Below are positions 8,203-17,870 of a stretch of DNA of 64,000 nucleotides, one piece after another. Numbering within the stretch: position 1 is the first letter of the stretch; each line of letters opens with the position of its first letter. The notes beneath the pieces were generated by a model, which saw only the letters and a list, made by a program, of their open reading frames with translations, was not told the origin of the DNA and did no database searches. Both the position numbers and the translations under genes were made by a program. This DNA is from Neorhizobium sp. NCHU2750. Its GTDB lineage: Bacteria; Pseudomonadota; Alphaproteobacteria; Rhizobiales; Rhizobiaceae. The stretch is from positions 2,542,001 to 2,606,000 of the forward strand of contig NZ_CP030827.1 in the NCBI RefSeq assembly GCF_003597675.1, read 5' to 3'.

Positions 8203-8453
8203 AGTAACTCGTCGTGTACGAAAGGCCGTAAGTAATTGGCAAATGTCAATTTGACCGGCAGCAATGGTTACAACCGAATTGCTGATATTTTTTTAATTGG
8301 CGGATGCATTTATTGCGAGCATTACCATATAGATACATCTTTTTGTGGAACGTGGTTCGAAAGCTCGCATCACCTGCAGGCAGATCAGGACGAATCTGGG
8401 GCAAGCCCGAACAAGAGAATGTGACGAGCCCCGCCACCTGCTATAGTCCAGCC

Positions 8454-9344
8454 ATGACCGCTTTCGCCCTCATCGAGTTTGTCGCCCGCCACAGATCCGT
8501 CCTCGTCGAGGTGACCGGGACGCGTGGCTCGACGCCGCGCGAGGCCGGCACGTTCATGCTGGTCGCAGCCAACGCGATCTGGGGCACGATCGGCGGCGGC
8601 CAGTTCGAATATATGGCGATCGACAATGCCCGCGCCCTTCTCGATGGCGGCGGTCAGGCGGAAATGGATATCCCGCTCGGGCCGGAAATCGGCCAGTGTT
8701 GCGGCGGCCGCACCACCTTGTCCTTCACACTCGTCACGCCTGAACTCGCCGCCATGCTGGAGCGAAGGATCGATCGTGAGCACGAGGAGCGACCCGCAAT
8801 CTTCCTGTTCGGCGCCGGACATGTGGGCCAGGCTTTGGCAAGGGCGCTTGGGCCCCTGCCCTTTGCCGTCACGGTGGTGGAAACACGGGCCGACGAACTG
8901 AACCATCTGCCGGATACCGTGACGCGCCGCCTCAGCGCCATGCCGGAAGCCTGTATAGCGGACATCGCCGCCGGCGGTGCGGCAGTGATCCTCACCCACG
9001 ACCACGCGCTCGATTTCCTCATCGCCGAACGGGCGCTGGCCCGCGCCGATCTCTCTTATGTCGGCATGATAGGCTCGGCCACCAAGCGCGCAACCTTTGC
9101 CCATTGGTTGGCCCGGCAGGCCTCAGAGGAGCCGGCCCGACCGGACCCCGCAATGATGATGGCACGGCTGACCCTGCCAATCGGCGGCTCTGCGGTCAGG
9201 GACAAGCGCCCAGAAGTCATCGCCGCGCTGGTGGCCGCCGAACTGCTGCAAAAGGTGCCCTTGATGGCGGCCGAACCATCACAGGCAACCCCGTCGGCAA
9301 CCCCATCGACGCCCCATTCACAACGGCAGGTCACGCGCGGCTGA
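8454..9344 (+). CDS. xdhC: Xanthine dehydrogenase accessory protein XdhC
   Basis: A 296-residue chaperone of the XdhC/CoxI family that binds molybdenum cofactor, supports its sulfuration and delivers it to XdhB. The N-terminal domain has VTGTRGSTPREAGTFMLV and IGQCCGGRTTLSF, including the conserved Cys pair used for cofactor binding. The C-terminal Rossmann domain begins AIFLFGAGHVGQALARAL near residue 120 and includes YVGMIGSATKRATF. I chose the ATG at 8454 because the protein then begins at the conserved domain; no strong ribosome site decides it. The gene is about 4 kb from xdhAB, separated by an insertion sequence and three unrelated genes. Confidence 0.92.
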   Translation: MTAFALIEFVARHRSVLVEVTGTRGSTPREAGTFMLVAANAIWGTIGGGQFEYMAIDNARALLDGGGQAEMDIPLGPEIGQCCGGRTTLSFTLVTPELAAMLERRIDREHEERPAIFLFGAGHVGQALARALGPLPFAVTVVETRADELNHLPDTVTRRLSAMPEACIADIAAGGAAVILTHDHALDFLIAERALARADLSYVGMIGSATKRATFAHWLARQASEEPARPDPAMMMARLTLPIGGSAVRDKRPEVIAALVAAELLQKVPLMAAEPSQATPSATPSTPHSQRQVTRG

Positions 9345-9587
9345 TAGCCTCTTGTCCTGCCAGAACCGCTCCACCCGCCCCGGCATCGGTTCGCCGAGAC
9401 CAATATCTGCCCTTAAATCATCGGGAAGTGTCGGAACGCTTGCCTTGCCGCCATGTGCTGCCCCGTCCCTCGCCAGCCCTCCGAAAAAACGGGCAAGGTG
9501 GAGACGCAGGTACGCGTGAAAGAACCCCTTTCCCGCCTCTCTGGCAGGCCGGATTTCAGGCATGGAGGATCGCTTTGCGGACAGCAT
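9318..9587 (-). CDS. Small DUF1127-like protein
   Basis: An 89-codon frame divergent from the LysR gene at 9712. Its middle reads LPDDLRADIGLGEP, resembling the LxDxxLxDIGL core of DUF1127 small proteins. The ATG at 9587 has GGAG about seven bases upstream. The end overlaps xdhC by 27 bases on the opposite strand. A similar small gene is paired in the same way with the next LysR gene (10663-10899), which supports it being real. Function is unknown; DUF1127 proteins in Agrobacterium have been linked to small-RNA and phosphate physiology, but that cannot be transferred here. Confidence 0.5.
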   Translation of the reverse strand: MLSAKRSSMPEIRPAREAGKGFFHAYLRLHLARFFGGLARDGAAHGGKASVPTLPDDLRADIGLGEPMPGRVERFWQDKRLSAARDLPL

Positions 9588-9711
9588 GTCTTGCTCCACA
9601 TTTGGTTGTCGCGGGGATGGCGTGGCCGGATCATTGCCGCCGATTGCCGCCACATTCCAATTCGAATAGAGTGACGAGCGATCAAGAGAACTTATCGACA
9701 AGAGCCCGCCG

Positions 9712-10656
9712 ATGAAGCTGTCCCGCCAGTTTCCCCTGAATGCGCTGAGGGTCTTCGAAGCCGTCGCCCGGCTGCGGAATTTCACCCGCGCCGGCGAGGA
9801 ACTAGGCATGACGCAGACCGCCGTCACCTACCAGATCAAGCTTCTGGAGGATTATCTCGGCGCCGAGGTCTTCATCCGCAGGCCGCGGGCGCTGCAACTG
9901 ACCGAAACCGGTGAAAGCCTGATTGCGAAGATCACCGATGCCTTCGCGCTTTTGACTGATGCCGTTACCGATGCACGCCGCACGATCGGCGAGACGCTGG
10001 AAATCCAGTCGCCTCCGACCTTCGCCTCCCACTGGCTGTCGCGCCATCTCGGCGATTTCCAGAACAGGACCCCGCATCTGAGCGTCCGCCTGAACCGCAC
10101 CATGGGCCCTGCGGGCGCCGATGCCATGCCGGGCGACGTGGCGATCCGCATCGGGCCGGAGCCCTGGGATGGACTGGTCTGCCACCACCTCTTGACCCTG
10201 CACTATACCCCCATGCTGCACCCGAAGCTTGCCGACAGCATTGGCGGCATGACCGAGCCGGCCGATCTTCTGAAACTTCCCTGGATCTCCGACACGAAGG
10301 ACATATGGACCGGCTGGTTCGACGCCATGGGGCTTGATCCTCAGCGCATCCGCCATGTCAATCTCAACACCTTCGGCGCGCTTGACCTGCAGGCCAATGC
10401 CGCGATGTCCGGCCACGGCGTCGCCATGCTGAGCCCGTTCTTCTTCGCCGACGAGCTGGCTTCGGGGCGGCTGATCCAGCCCTTCGAAAACAGCATCGGC
10501 GACGGCAAGAGCTATTGGCTCACCTATGCGCCATCCCGCCGCAACCAGCCGAAGATCCGTGCCTTCAAGGCCTGGATCGAGGAAACGCTCGCCCGTGACC
10601 TTGCCGAACGCGACCTCATAACCTTCGCAGATCGTGAAATATCCCCTTCGACCTGA
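9712..10656 (+). CDS. LysR-family transcriptional regulator (GcvA-like)
   Basis: A 314-residue regulator. The winged helix-turn-helix occupies about residues 7-66 (FPLNALRVFEAVARLRNFTR, then AGEELGMTQTAVTYQIKLLE). An effector-binding periplasmic-fold domain follows from about 95 to 300. The opening PLNALRVFEAVARLRNFTRA is typical of the GcvA subgroup. It is divergent from the small gene at 9318-9587, so both are probably controlled from the shared 124-bp region. It is a close structural match to the next LysR gene (11015), so the pair probably arose by duplication of a regulator-plus-small-gene unit. The effector is unknown. Confidence 0.9.
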   Translation: MKLSRQFPLNALRVFEAVARLRNFTRAGEELGMTQTAVTYQIKLLEDYLGAEVFIRRPRALQLTETGESLIAKITDAFALLTDAVTDARRTIGETLEIQSPPTFASHWLSRHLGDFQNRTPHLSVRLNRTMGPAGADAMPGDVAIRIGPEPWDGLVCHHLLTLHYTPMLHPKLADSIGGMTEPADLLKLPWISDTKDIWTGWFDAMGLDPQRIRHVNLNTFGALDLQANAAMSGHGVAMLSPFFFADELASGRLIQPFENSIGDGKSYWLTYAPSRRNQPKIRAFKAWIEETLARDLAERDLITFADREISPST

Positions 10657-10662
10657 GACAAC

Positions 10663-10899
10663 TCACAGCGACCGTGGCGGCCGCTCGATCATGTCCCAGG
10701 CACTGGATCGCGGAGAGCGATTGACCGTGCTGGGCGATATCCGCCCGTCGGCCAAGCCGAGATCGGTGCGTTGATGCCGGTCGAGTGCTGCCGCATCCCT
10801 ACCGTCGGCCAGGTCACGACCAGCGGGGCGTGGGCCGGCATGGCGGTATCGGCCGGCACCTATCAGGCGCAAAAACGCCGTGAACAGACCAAGGGGCAT
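10663..10899 (-). CDS. Small DUF1127-like protein, second copy
   Basis: A 78-residue frame starting MPLGLFTAFLRLIGAGRYRH, with AALDRHQRTDLGLADGR matching the spacing of the DUF1127 core. The ribosome site is strong (AAGGAGGAG, eight to ten bases before the ATG at 10899), which argues for a genuine gene despite its size. It is divergent from the LysR gene at 11015 and convergent with the LysR gene ending at 10656. The core is more degenerate than in the copy at 9318-9587, so the family assignment is tentative. Confidence 0.5.
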   Translation of the reverse strand: MPLGLFTAFLRLIGAGRYRHAGPRPAGRDLADGRDAAALDRHQRTDLGLADGRISPSTVNRSPRSSAWDMIERPPRSL

Positions 10900-11014
10900 G
10901 GCCTCTCCTCCTTCTTTCACCATCGTTGAATTGATGTCTATGATCAAAGGATGCGCCGGTTTATGCTGCATTTCCAACGAAACATCCGTCTGTATGCATA
11001 AAGAGAATTGATCC

Positions 11015-11911
11015 ATGAAAATATCGAAGCAATTCCCGCTCAACGCCCTGAAGGTCTTCGAGGCGGCGGCGCGGCAGTTGAGCTTCACCAGGGCGGGCGC
11101 GGAACTGGGCCTTACCCAGACCGCCGTCAGCTACCAGATCAAGCTTCTGGAGGAGACGCTGGGCGAGCAGCTTTTCCTGCGCCGGCCGCGGCAGGTGACC
11201 CTGACGGATGCGGGCGCAAGGCTTGCCCCGAAGATTTCCGAGGCCTTCGACCTGATGGACGAGGCGCTTGCCGGCACCAGGGATCATTCGGAAGCGACGC
11301 TGATTATCCACACCACCGCCACCTTCGCCTCGCGCTGGCTGGCGCATCATCTCGGCACTTTTCAGTTGGAAAATCCGGGCATTGCGGTCAGGCTCGAGAC
11401 CGCGCAGGAGACCGTCGACTTCAGCCGCACCGAGGCGGACGTGGCGATCCGCAGCGGCAATGGCCGCTGGCCGGGATTGAAGGCACATTTTCTGATGAAG
11501 AGCGATTTCACCCCGATGCTGAGCCCGGCTTTGGCCGCTACGATCGGCGGCGTCCACCAACCGGCCGATCTGTTGAAGCTCAGGATCATCGATCCCGGCG
11601 ATTTCTGGTGGCCGCTCTGGTTTGCCACGGCAGGTCTGCCCGATGTCGATCTGAAGGGGCGCCCGCTCAGCCGTTTCGGCGCCCAGACATTCGAGGCCGC
11701 AGCCGCAATCGCCGGCCAGGGCGTGGCGATCCTCAAGCCGGAATTCTATGCCGACGACGTGGTGCTCGGCCGCCTGATCCAGCCCTTCGATCTCAGGGCA
11801 TCGGATGGCAGCGACTACTGGTTCTGTTATCCCGAAACCCGCCGGCATTCGAGGAAAATCCGCGCCTTCCGCGATTTCATGCGCAAGACGATGCCGACTT
11901 TCAGGGACTGA
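11015..11911 (+). CDS. LysR-family transcriptional regulator (GcvA-like)
   Basis: A 298-residue regulator with a helix-turn-helix at about residues 7-66 (FPLNALKVFEAAARQLSFTR, then AGAELGLTQTAVSYQIKLLE). The effector domain includes TATFASRWLAHHLGTFQ and QGVAILKPEFYADD. It resembles the LysR product of 9712-10656 across the whole length, with the same boundaries and motifs. It is divergent from the small gene 10663-10899, 115 bp away, which is the likely target and autoregulation site. Its inducer cannot be told. Confidence 0.9.
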   Translation: MKISKQFPLNALKVFEAAARQLSFTRAGAELGLTQTAVSYQIKLLEETLGEQLFLRRPRQVTLTDAGARLAPKISEAFDLMDEALAGTRDHSEATLIIHTTATFASRWLAHHLGTFQLENPGIAVRLETAQETVDFSRTEADVAIRSGNGRWPGLKAHFLMKSDFTPMLSPALAATIGGVHQPADLLKLRIIDPGDFWWPLWFATAGLPDVDLKGRPLSRFGAQTFEAAAAIAGQGVAILKPEFYADDVVLGRLIQPFDLRASDGSDYWFCYPETRRHSRKIRAFRDFMRKTMPTFRD

Positions 11912-11938
11912 TGTCTGGCTGGCTGCCGGCCAGGTCGC

Positions 11939-12310
11939 TCAATAGCTCATGTCGGGAGCATAAAAACAGCGCAGCGTATCCTCGGTCGGATAGAGGCAAA
12001 GGTGATATTCCTCGTCCTGCGACCGTCGCGTCTCGCTCTGCGGCATGGTGAAGTGATGCGGCCTTGTGATCAGCCGGTGATCTCCCGGCGCAAGCGAGAT
12101 CTCGTAACCCTGGTTGGTGACCTTGACGTTGCGCGTCGAGATCATCTGGCAGTCGCCGGTCTTGCTGTCGCCGTTGCAGCAATAGCCGTCATATTTCCAC
12201 GTAACCCCATTGGCACTGTGGGCCTCATGGGCAACGGCGGGACTGATCCCGACGCCGGTCACAAACGCAATCATCGCACCTGTAAGAATGCATTGCCTGT
12301 TTTGGGGCAT
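11939..12310 (-). CDS. Small exported protein of unknown function
   Basis: A 123-residue protein with a probable signal peptide (ILTGAMIAFVTGVGISPAVA, cleavage after AVA near residue 27). The mature part is rich in Cys and His: YDGYCCNGDSKTGDCQMIST and LCLYPTEDTLRCFY. The paired Cys residues suggest disulfides or metal binding in the periplasm. I chose the ATG at 12310 because the signal peptide starts there; an upstream in-frame GTG adds only Arg-rich sequence. I do not recognise the family by function. Confidence 0.75.
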   Translation of the reverse strand: MPQNRQCILTGAMIAFVTGVGISPAVAHEAHSANGVTWKYDGYCCNGDSKTGDCQMISTRNVKVTNQGYEISLAPGDHRLITRPHHFTMPQSETRRSQDEEYHLCLYPTEDTLRCFYAPDMSY

Positions 12311-12535
12311 CAGCCTGTTCTCCGTTGATGGATGCCATCTCCGGCGGCGTGACGGACGCAATACCCGGCACCGCCGGTTGAATTTGCACATGCTACAATA
12401 GCCGAGTCGCCTTAGCCGGCTAAGCCCGGCCTTGGTGCGATGCACAATTATCTTTTAGCGCAGATAAATATTCGATGGATGCGGCGCTTGAACGCCGTCA
12501 CGGTTTTTCGGGTTCCACCTCCGGAACAAAATCCA

Positions 12536-12596
12536 CCCCGAATGGCCGGCGCCCCCCCCCCCCCCCGAATGGCCGGCGCCCCCAATGACCGGCGCC
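12536..12596. repeat. C15 homopolymer within a short tandem repeat
   Basis: Fifteen consecutive C residues (12552-12566) sit between two copies of CGAATGGCCGGCGCC, followed by a third degenerate copy AATGACCGGCGCC. The tract lies about 130 bp upstream of the S10 peptidase start. A C15 run is prone to length change during replication. The 250-bp intergenic space around it (12446-12696) contains no convincing gene. Confidence 0.7.
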
Positions 12597-12696
12597 CATG
12601 CCCATACCGGATCACAACCCCAGATGAGCGAGAGTTGAATTCCGCTGACGGGCAACATCCCTTATCGTCGGCCCAGACGAGAATGGAGGAGACGCC

Positions 12697-14199
12697 ATGC
12701 ATGTGAGCCGTTACGCGACGATTGCCCTGATCCTGCTGGCCCTTGGTGCCGGCCCGGCATGGGCGCAGGAGCAAAGCCGCAGCGCCGGCACGACCTCGAT
12801 CTTCGATCTCCTGCCCGACGATGCCTCGACCGAGCATGTGCTGTCGACCCCGAAGGGAGAGTTGCACTATACAGCAACGGCTGGAACGATGGACCTCTTC
12901 GGCCAGTCGGGCGCCAGGAATGCGGAAATCTTCTACACCGCCTATACCGTGCCCGCCAAGGACACGCCCCGCCCCCTCACCTTCGTCTTCAACGGTGGAC
13001 CGGGCGCGGCCTCGGCCTATCTCCATCTCGGCCTGATCGGACCCGAGATTGCCAATCTCGGCGGAGCGGCCCGCGACGGCACCGCGCCGACGCTTGAGGA
13101 TAATCCCGAAACCTGGCTCGGCTTTACCGACCTCGTGTTCGTCGATCCGGTCGGCACCGGCTGGAGCCGCGCCGCCTCCGACGCCCAGAACGCCTTTTAC
13201 GGCGTGCGCGCCGATGCCGAGAGCCTGGCAAAGTTCATCGCCCTCTACACCCAGAAGAACAGCCGGATTTCCTCGCAGAAATACCTGGTCGGCGAAAGCT
13301 ATGGCGGCTTCCGCTCGGCCAAGGTGGCAAAGGCCCTGAAGGACAGCCAGAGCATGCTGGTGTCCGGCATCGTCATGGTCTCGCCGATGATCGACGGCCG
13401 CTTCCTGACGACGGCCGATACGGACCCGGTCACTGCCGCCCTGCTTCTGCCCTCGCTTGCCGCATCGGAACTGGAGCGGAAGGGCGAGTTTTCATCCGAA
13501 AAACTGAAGGAGGCGCAGGATTATGCGATGAGCACCTATCTCGTCTCCCTCGCCGGTGCCGCACCTTTAGGCGCCGAGGCCGATGCGCTCTATGCCCGTG
13601 TCGCGGCACTGACGGGATTGCCGAAGGATATCGTTGCCCGCACCCGCGGCTTTATCGGCTCCGTCTATCGCAGGGAGGCTGCCGGCGACGGCAAGGTAGT
13701 CAGCATCTATGACGGCGCCGACATGTCGGTCGATGCCTATCCCGAGCGGGCCAATGTCATCAACGACGATGCCATCCTCGACGGCTATACGCGAGCCTAT
13801 GGCGCCATGTTTGCCGCCTATGCGAGAGACGACCTGCATTTTTCGACCGACATGACCTACACGCTGCTGAACAACGACGTGAACCGTCAATGGGACTGGG
13901 ACGGCGGCCGGTCGAATGCCAATGCCTCCGACGACGTGAGAGACCTTCTCTCCGTCATCCCTTCCTTCCGCCTCGCCATCCTGCATGGCTATAGCGACAT
14001 ATTGACGCCCTATGGCGTGTCGCAATTCATTCTCGACCACCTGCCGGAGCAGCTCGGCCGCGGCCGCACCGAGCTGAAACTCTATCGCGGCGGCCACATG
14101 TTCTACACCGATCCCGCCTCGCGCATAAAGGCAAGCGAGGACATCCGCGCCTTCTACGAGGCAACAGGGCCGGAAGCGACGGAGAGGCCGCGGGGCTGA
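12697..14199 (+). CDS. Exported S10-family serine carboxypeptidase
   Basis: A 500-residue alpha/beta-hydrolase peptidase expected to remove C-terminal residues from peptides outside the cytoplasm. A signal peptide covers about residues 1-23 (IALILLALGAGPAWA). The oxyanion segment is FVFNGGPGAAS near residue 110. The catalytic triad is visible: Ser201 in GESYGG, Asp434 in HGYSDILTP and His467 in YRGGHMFY. The ATG at 12697 follows GGAGGA about eight bases upstream. It is monocistronic, with intergenic regions on both sides. Bacterial S10 enzymes are common in rhizobia but their natural substrates are poorly known. Confidence 0.92.
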   Translation: MHVSRYATIALILLALGAGPAWAQEQSRSAGTTSIFDLLPDDASTEHVLSTPKGELHYTATAGTMDLFGQSGARNAEIFYTAYTVPAKDTPRPLTFVFNGGPGAASAYLHLGLIGPEIANLGGAARDGTAPTLEDNPETWLGFTDLVFVDPVGTGWSRAASDAQNAFYGVRADAESLAKFIALYTQKNSRISSQKYLVGESYGGFRSAKVAKALKDSQSMLVSGIVMVSPMIDGRFLTTADTDPVTAALLLPSLAASELERKGEFSSEKLKEAQDYAMSTYLVSLAGAAPLGAEADALYARVAALTGLPKDIVARTRGFIGSVYRREAAGDGKVVSIYDGADMSVDAYPERANVINDDAILDGYTRAYGAMFAAYARDDLHFSTDMTYTLLNNDVNRQWDWDGGRSNANASDDVRDLLSVIPSFRLAILHGYSDILTPYGVSQFILDHLPEQLGRGRTELKLYRGGHMFYTDPASRIKASEDIRAFYEATGPEATERPRG

Positions 14200-14620
14200 G
14201 AAGGCCTCGCCGTGACCTATGCCGGATATGTGATCGCAGCGTGGCGCCGGGTCACGTCCGGCCGGCCGAAATGATGGATTTCGTTAAGACTTGGGTCCTA
14301 CGAACGGCTGGTATTCCAAAGCCGGATAAAGCGATAAAAATATGATATCATTTTACTTTTTCGATTTCCCTGGCGCGGCGCAGGTCTTTGCTGCCGCAGG
14401 CCATGATCGCAATCCACGCCAGACGCGCACGATCCGCAACTGACCGCATGAGGCCGCGACCGGCCGCCGGACCCGGTGCCAGATGCCATTCTTTTGGCAA
14501 TCCGGATGACAGTTTCAAATCGCCCGATGCCAGGGCGACAACCGTGAATGTCCACATTTTATAAGGTCCGTCGCTCCATCACGGGGAAAGCGAGGACCAT
14601 GTCAGATTTTGGACTCCCCC
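14200..14620. other. Intergenic region, no supported gene
   Basis: The region between the S10 peptidase and the first chemoreceptor. An AT-rich stretch at about 14330-14355 stands out from the GC-rich surroundings. A minus-strand frame of 69 codons (14348-14557) has no convincing ribosome site and was not called. No tRNA, repeat or clear terminator was found. Confidence 0.5.
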
Positions 14621-16576
14621 ATGTCATTTCTGAAAAACACCAAGACCCGCACGAAGATCCTCTGTGTGCTCGGGCCGATGTGCCTCATCGGCATCGGCGG
14701 CACTTCCTATCTGTCCTACAAGTTCAAGCAGTCCGATCGCGTCTATTCCAACTTCATCTCGCATGACAACATGTCGGCCGTGGTCATCACCCGCCTTCCG
14801 CTGCAGATGGTGACGGCCGGTTACTCGGCCTATCAGGCCGTCACCTCGCCGACCGCTTCTCAGAGCGAGGCCGATGCGCGCAAGGGCTATACCGCGGCCA
14901 AGGCAAACTTTGCCGCGCAGGCCGATCTCGCCATCAAGCTCGTGCCGCAGAAGACCGATCTCATCAATGCCGCCCGCACCGAAGGGCAATCGATCTTCGC
15001 CGACATGGACCGCGCGATCGACCTCGAGCAGGCGGGTAAGCGCGACGAGGCACTGGCAGCGCTCGACCAGACCCGCAGCCGCATCGCCGCATGGCGTTCC
15101 GGTGTCGGCAAATGGAACGATGCCGGCCTGCAGGCGATCGTCGACGAAACCAAGGTTCTCGCCGGACAGACGAACAGCACCGTGACCACCTCGCTGGTCT
15201 CGCTCGGCATTCTCTTCCTCGCCGGCATCCTGGCGGCAATGTTCGTCGTCGCGCGCGGCGTCACCGGCCCGATCGACCGCCTGCGCAACCGCATGCTCTC
15301 GCTGGCCAACGGCCAGACGGAAGCCGAGATCGACGGGCTCGACCGCAAGGACGAAATCGGCCAGATGGCCGATGCCGTCGCCGTCTTCCGCGACAACGCG
15401 CTGGAGCGCGCCCGGCTGGAGCGGGAGGCCGATGCCAACCGCAGCCTTTCGGAGCGCGAACGCATCGAACACGAGGAGCAGAAGGCCCGCGAGGCGGAAG
15501 CCGTCCGCTTTGCGGTCGACAATCTGGCGCTCGGCCTGGCAAGGCTGGCCGATGGCGATGTCTCCTACAGGATCGCACAGCAGTTCACGCCGGCACTTGA
15601 CGGTGTCCGCAGCGACTTCAACAATTCCGCCGAAAAGCTCGAAGGCGCCCTCACCCGCGTCGCCGAAAATGCCCGCGGCATCGGCGCCGGCTCCAACGAG
15701 ATCAAGTCGGCCGCCGACGATCTCGCCAAGCGCACCGAGCAGCAGGCAGCGGCGCTGGAGGAGACGGCAGCAGCACTGGAAGAGATCACCACCACCGTGC
15801 GCGATGCTTCCAAGCGTGCGCAGGAGGCAGGCGCCCTCGTGTCCCGCGCCCGTGACGGTGCAGAACGCTCCGGCGAGATCGTGCAGCAGGCCGTACGCTC
15901 GATGGAAGCGATCGAGAAATCCTCGGGCGAGATCGGCAACATCATCGGCGTGATCGACGAGATTGCCTTCCAGACCAACCTTCTGGCCTTGAATGCAGGC
16001 GTCGAGGCGGCTCGTGCGGGTGAAGCCGGCAAGGGCTTTGCCGTGGTCGCCCAGGAAGTCCGCGAGCTCGCCCAGCGCTCGGCCAATGCCGCCAAGGAGA
16101 TCAAGACGCTGATCAGCACCTCCAATCAGCAGGTGACGGAGGGCGTCGATCTGGTCGGCCAGACCGGCCGCGCGCTGGAACTGATCGTCTCCGAGGTCCA
16201 GGAGATCAACCGCCATGTCGCGGCGATCGTCGAGAGCGCCCAGGAACAGTCGTCCGGTCTTCAGCAGATCAACACGGCCGTCAACCAGATGGATCAGGAC
16301 ACCCAGAAGAACGCCGCGATGGTCGAGGAATCCACCGCCGCCAGCCACAGCCTGTCGCGCGAGGTCGCCTCGCTCAACGAGCTTCTAGCCATGTTCAAGC
16401 TGCCGTCTGCGCAGGCGGGCCGCATGGCACCAGCCCCGCGCGGCGCCACGGGTTCCGAAGCACCGGCCGCATCGCCTGCCCGTGCGCTCGGACAGCGCCT
16501 CGCCCGCAGTTTCGGCGGACGGTCCTCGGCCGCCGCCGCAACAGCGGCCAGCACGGACAGCTGGGAAAACTTCTGA
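14621..16576 (+). CDS. Transmembrane methyl-accepting chemotaxis protein
   Basis: A 651-residue chemoreceptor. TM1 covers about residues 12-31, a periplasmic sensing domain about 35-187, and TM2 about 188-212. A HAMP domain (213-265) and a second HAMP-like stretch (about 300-350, [14 protein letters not shown]) lead to the signalling hairpin near residues 445-490 ([20 protein letters not shown]). The C-terminus ends DSWENF, matching the xWxxF pentapeptide that tethers CheR/CheB in other receptors. I chose the ATG at 14621 by comparison with the paralogue at 22315 (MSFLKN versus MTFLKN); an in-frame TTG lies four codons upstream. The ligand is unknown. Confidence 0.92.
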   Translation: MSFLKNTKTRTKILCVLGPMCLIGIGGTSYLSYKFKQSDRVYSNFISHDNMSAVVITRLPLQMVTAGYSAYQAVTSPTASQSEADARKGYTAAKANFAAQADLAIKLVPQKTDLINAARTEGQSIFADMDRAIDLEQAGKRDEALAALDQTRSRIAAWRSGVGKWNDAGLQAIVDETKVLAGQTNSTVTTSLVSLGILFLAGILAAMFVVARGVTGPIDRLRNRMLSLANGQTEAEIDGLDRKDEIGQMADAVAVFRDNALERARLEREADANRSLSERERIEHEEQKAREAEAVRFAVDNLALGLARLADGDVSYRIAQQFTPALDGVRSDFNNSAEKLEGALTRVAENARGIGAGSNEIKSAADDLAKRTEQQAAALEETAAALEEITTTVRDASKRAQEAGALVSRARDGAERSGEIVQQAVRSMEAIEKSSGEIGNIIGVIDEIAFQTNLLALNAGVEAARAGEAGKGFAVVAQEVRELAQRSANAAKEIKTLISTSNQQVTEGVDLVGQTGRALELIVSEVQEINRHVAAIVESAQEQSSGLQQINTAVNQMDQDTQKNAAMVEESTAASHSLSREVASLNELLAMFKLPSAQAGRMAPAPRGATGSEAPAASPARALGQRLARSFGGRSSAAAATAASTDSWENF

Positions 16577-16591
16577 TCCCGGAGTGAAACC

Positions 16592-16622
16592 GGCGACCGC
16601 CTGCCATTGGCGGGCGGTCGCC
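16592..16622 (+). terminator. Candidate terminator after the first chemoreceptor
   Basis: A perfect ten-base-pair stem, GGCGACCGCC with GGCGGTCGCC, closes an 11-base loop between the chemoreceptor and the convergent MFS gene. No T tract follows, so it may work as a bidirectional or factor-assisted terminator. Confidence 0.5.
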
Positions 16623-16634
16623 CTGATCGACCCT

Positions 16635-17870
16635 CTATGTCCCGGCACCGGGTTTCTGCTTATTGAAGCGGGCCGCATAGACGGCACCGACGATGGCAGC
16701 GGCGATCCCCGCTGCAGCACCGATCGCCATTGCCGGGCGCGGGCCGAGATGATCGGCAACCCAGCCGGTGATCGGCGCCCCGATCGGCGTTCCCCCGAGC
16801 GCGATCCCGACGCGCAGGGCCATGATCCGCCCCCGCATCGCCGCATCCGTCGACAATTGCATCAGGCTGTTGGTGGCATTGGTGAAGGTCAGCGCCGCGA
16901 CCCCGATCGGCACCAGCGCCGCAGCAAACCACCAGTAGTTCGGAGCAAGCGCCGCGGCCATGCATCCGATCCCGAACACGCCGGCGCTGAGCTTCAGATC
17001 CCGGAACCGGATCGTCGCCCTTCCCGCATTCCAGAAGGCGCCGCCCACCGTTCCGATGGCGATGATCGACGACAGCAGGCCGTAGGAAGCGGCATCCGCG
17101 TGAAATAGGCTGATCCCCATGACCGAGACGAATATCGGGAAATTCAGTCCGAACGTGCCGATGAAGAACAGCATGACGAGAATGGCCATCAGGTCGGGGC
17201 GACCTCGGAGGTAACGCAATCCCTCGATGAAGCCGCCCTTGCCGGGTGCCGCCCTCTTGCTGGGCTTGAGTTCGCGTTTGCGCATCATCATCAGCGAAAC
17301 CAGCACCGCAAGAAACGACAGGCCGTCGGCAAGGAAGCCCCAGCCGGTTCCAATCGTGGCGATCATGGCGCCGGCAACGGCAGGCCCGACCATGCGTGCC
17401 AGATTGAAGGAGGTGGAGTTCAATGCCACGGCATTGGGCAGGTCCTCATCGCCGACCAGTTCGGAAACGAAGGTCTGGCGCACCGGCGCATCGATCGCAG
17501 ACGCGATACCGAACAGCAGAGAGAGAATATAGACGTGCCAGAGCCTGACGACCCCGGCAACGGTTAGCGCTCCGAGCACCAGTCCCAGCACGCCCATGGC
17601 GGCCTGCGTTGCCATCAGCAGTCGCCGCTGGTCGAGGCGGTCGGCCGCAAGGCCAGACCACGGCAGGAGAAGCAGCTGCGGCGCAAATTGCAGCGCCATG
17701 ACGATACCCATGGCCGAACCACTGTGATCGGTGAGGTGCGAAAACACCAGCCAGTCCTGCGCGGTGCGCTGAATCCATGTGCCGATATTGGAGACGAGCG
17801 CACCCGCCGCCCAGATCCGGTAATTGACATGCGCAAGCGAGCGAAGGCTGCGTGGCAGCTCCCGCGTCAT
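16635..17870 (-). CDS. MFS transporter (enterobactin exporter-like, 12 TM)
   Basis: A 411-residue major facilitator with about 12 hydrophobic segments. It belongs to the group with the opening NYRIWAAGALVSNIGTWIQR and the loop LAADRLDQRRLL (the MFS motif A position). The SAIDAPVRQTFVSELVGDED region is typical of the EntS/MFS_3 exporters, whose substrates range from siderophores to drugs. Its start overlaps the stop of the upstream membrane protein by four bases (ATGA). It is therefore the last gene of a MarR-led operon, which fits an efflux function induced by a small aromatic molecule. The substrate is inferred, not shown. Confidence 0.85.
   Translation of the reverse strand: MTRELPRSLRSLAHVNYRIWAAGALVSNIGTWIQRTAQDWLVFSHLTDHSGSAMGIVMALQFAPQLLLLPWSGLAADRLDQRRLLMATQAAMGVLGLVLGALTVAGVVRLWHVYILSLLFGIASAIDAPVRQTFVSELVGDEDLPNAVALNSTSFNLARMVGPAVAGAMIATIGTGWGFLADGLSFLAVLVSLMMMRKRELKPSKRAAPGKGGFIEGLRYLRGRPDLMAILVMLFFIGTFGLNFPIFVSVMGISLFHADAASYGLLSSIIAIGTVGGAFWNAGRATIRFRDLKLSAGVFGIGCMAAALAPNYWWFAAALVPIGVAALTFTNATNSLMQLSTDAAMRGRIMALRVGIALGGTPIGAPITGWVADHLGPRPAMAIGAAAGIAAAIVGAVYAARFNKQKPGAGT

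Noticed and set aside
12440..12706. 88-codon frame reading through the C15 tract
   Set aside because: Its phase depends on a homopolymer of uncertain length and the product is mostly Pro/Arg repeat.
14348..14557. 69-codon minus-strand frame upstream of the first chemoreceptor
   Set aside because: No ribosome site at a usable distance and no recognisable motif.
14624..16348. 574-codon open frame antisense to the first chemoreceptor
   Set aside because: Shadow frame caused by codon bias; the sense strand has complete receptor domains.
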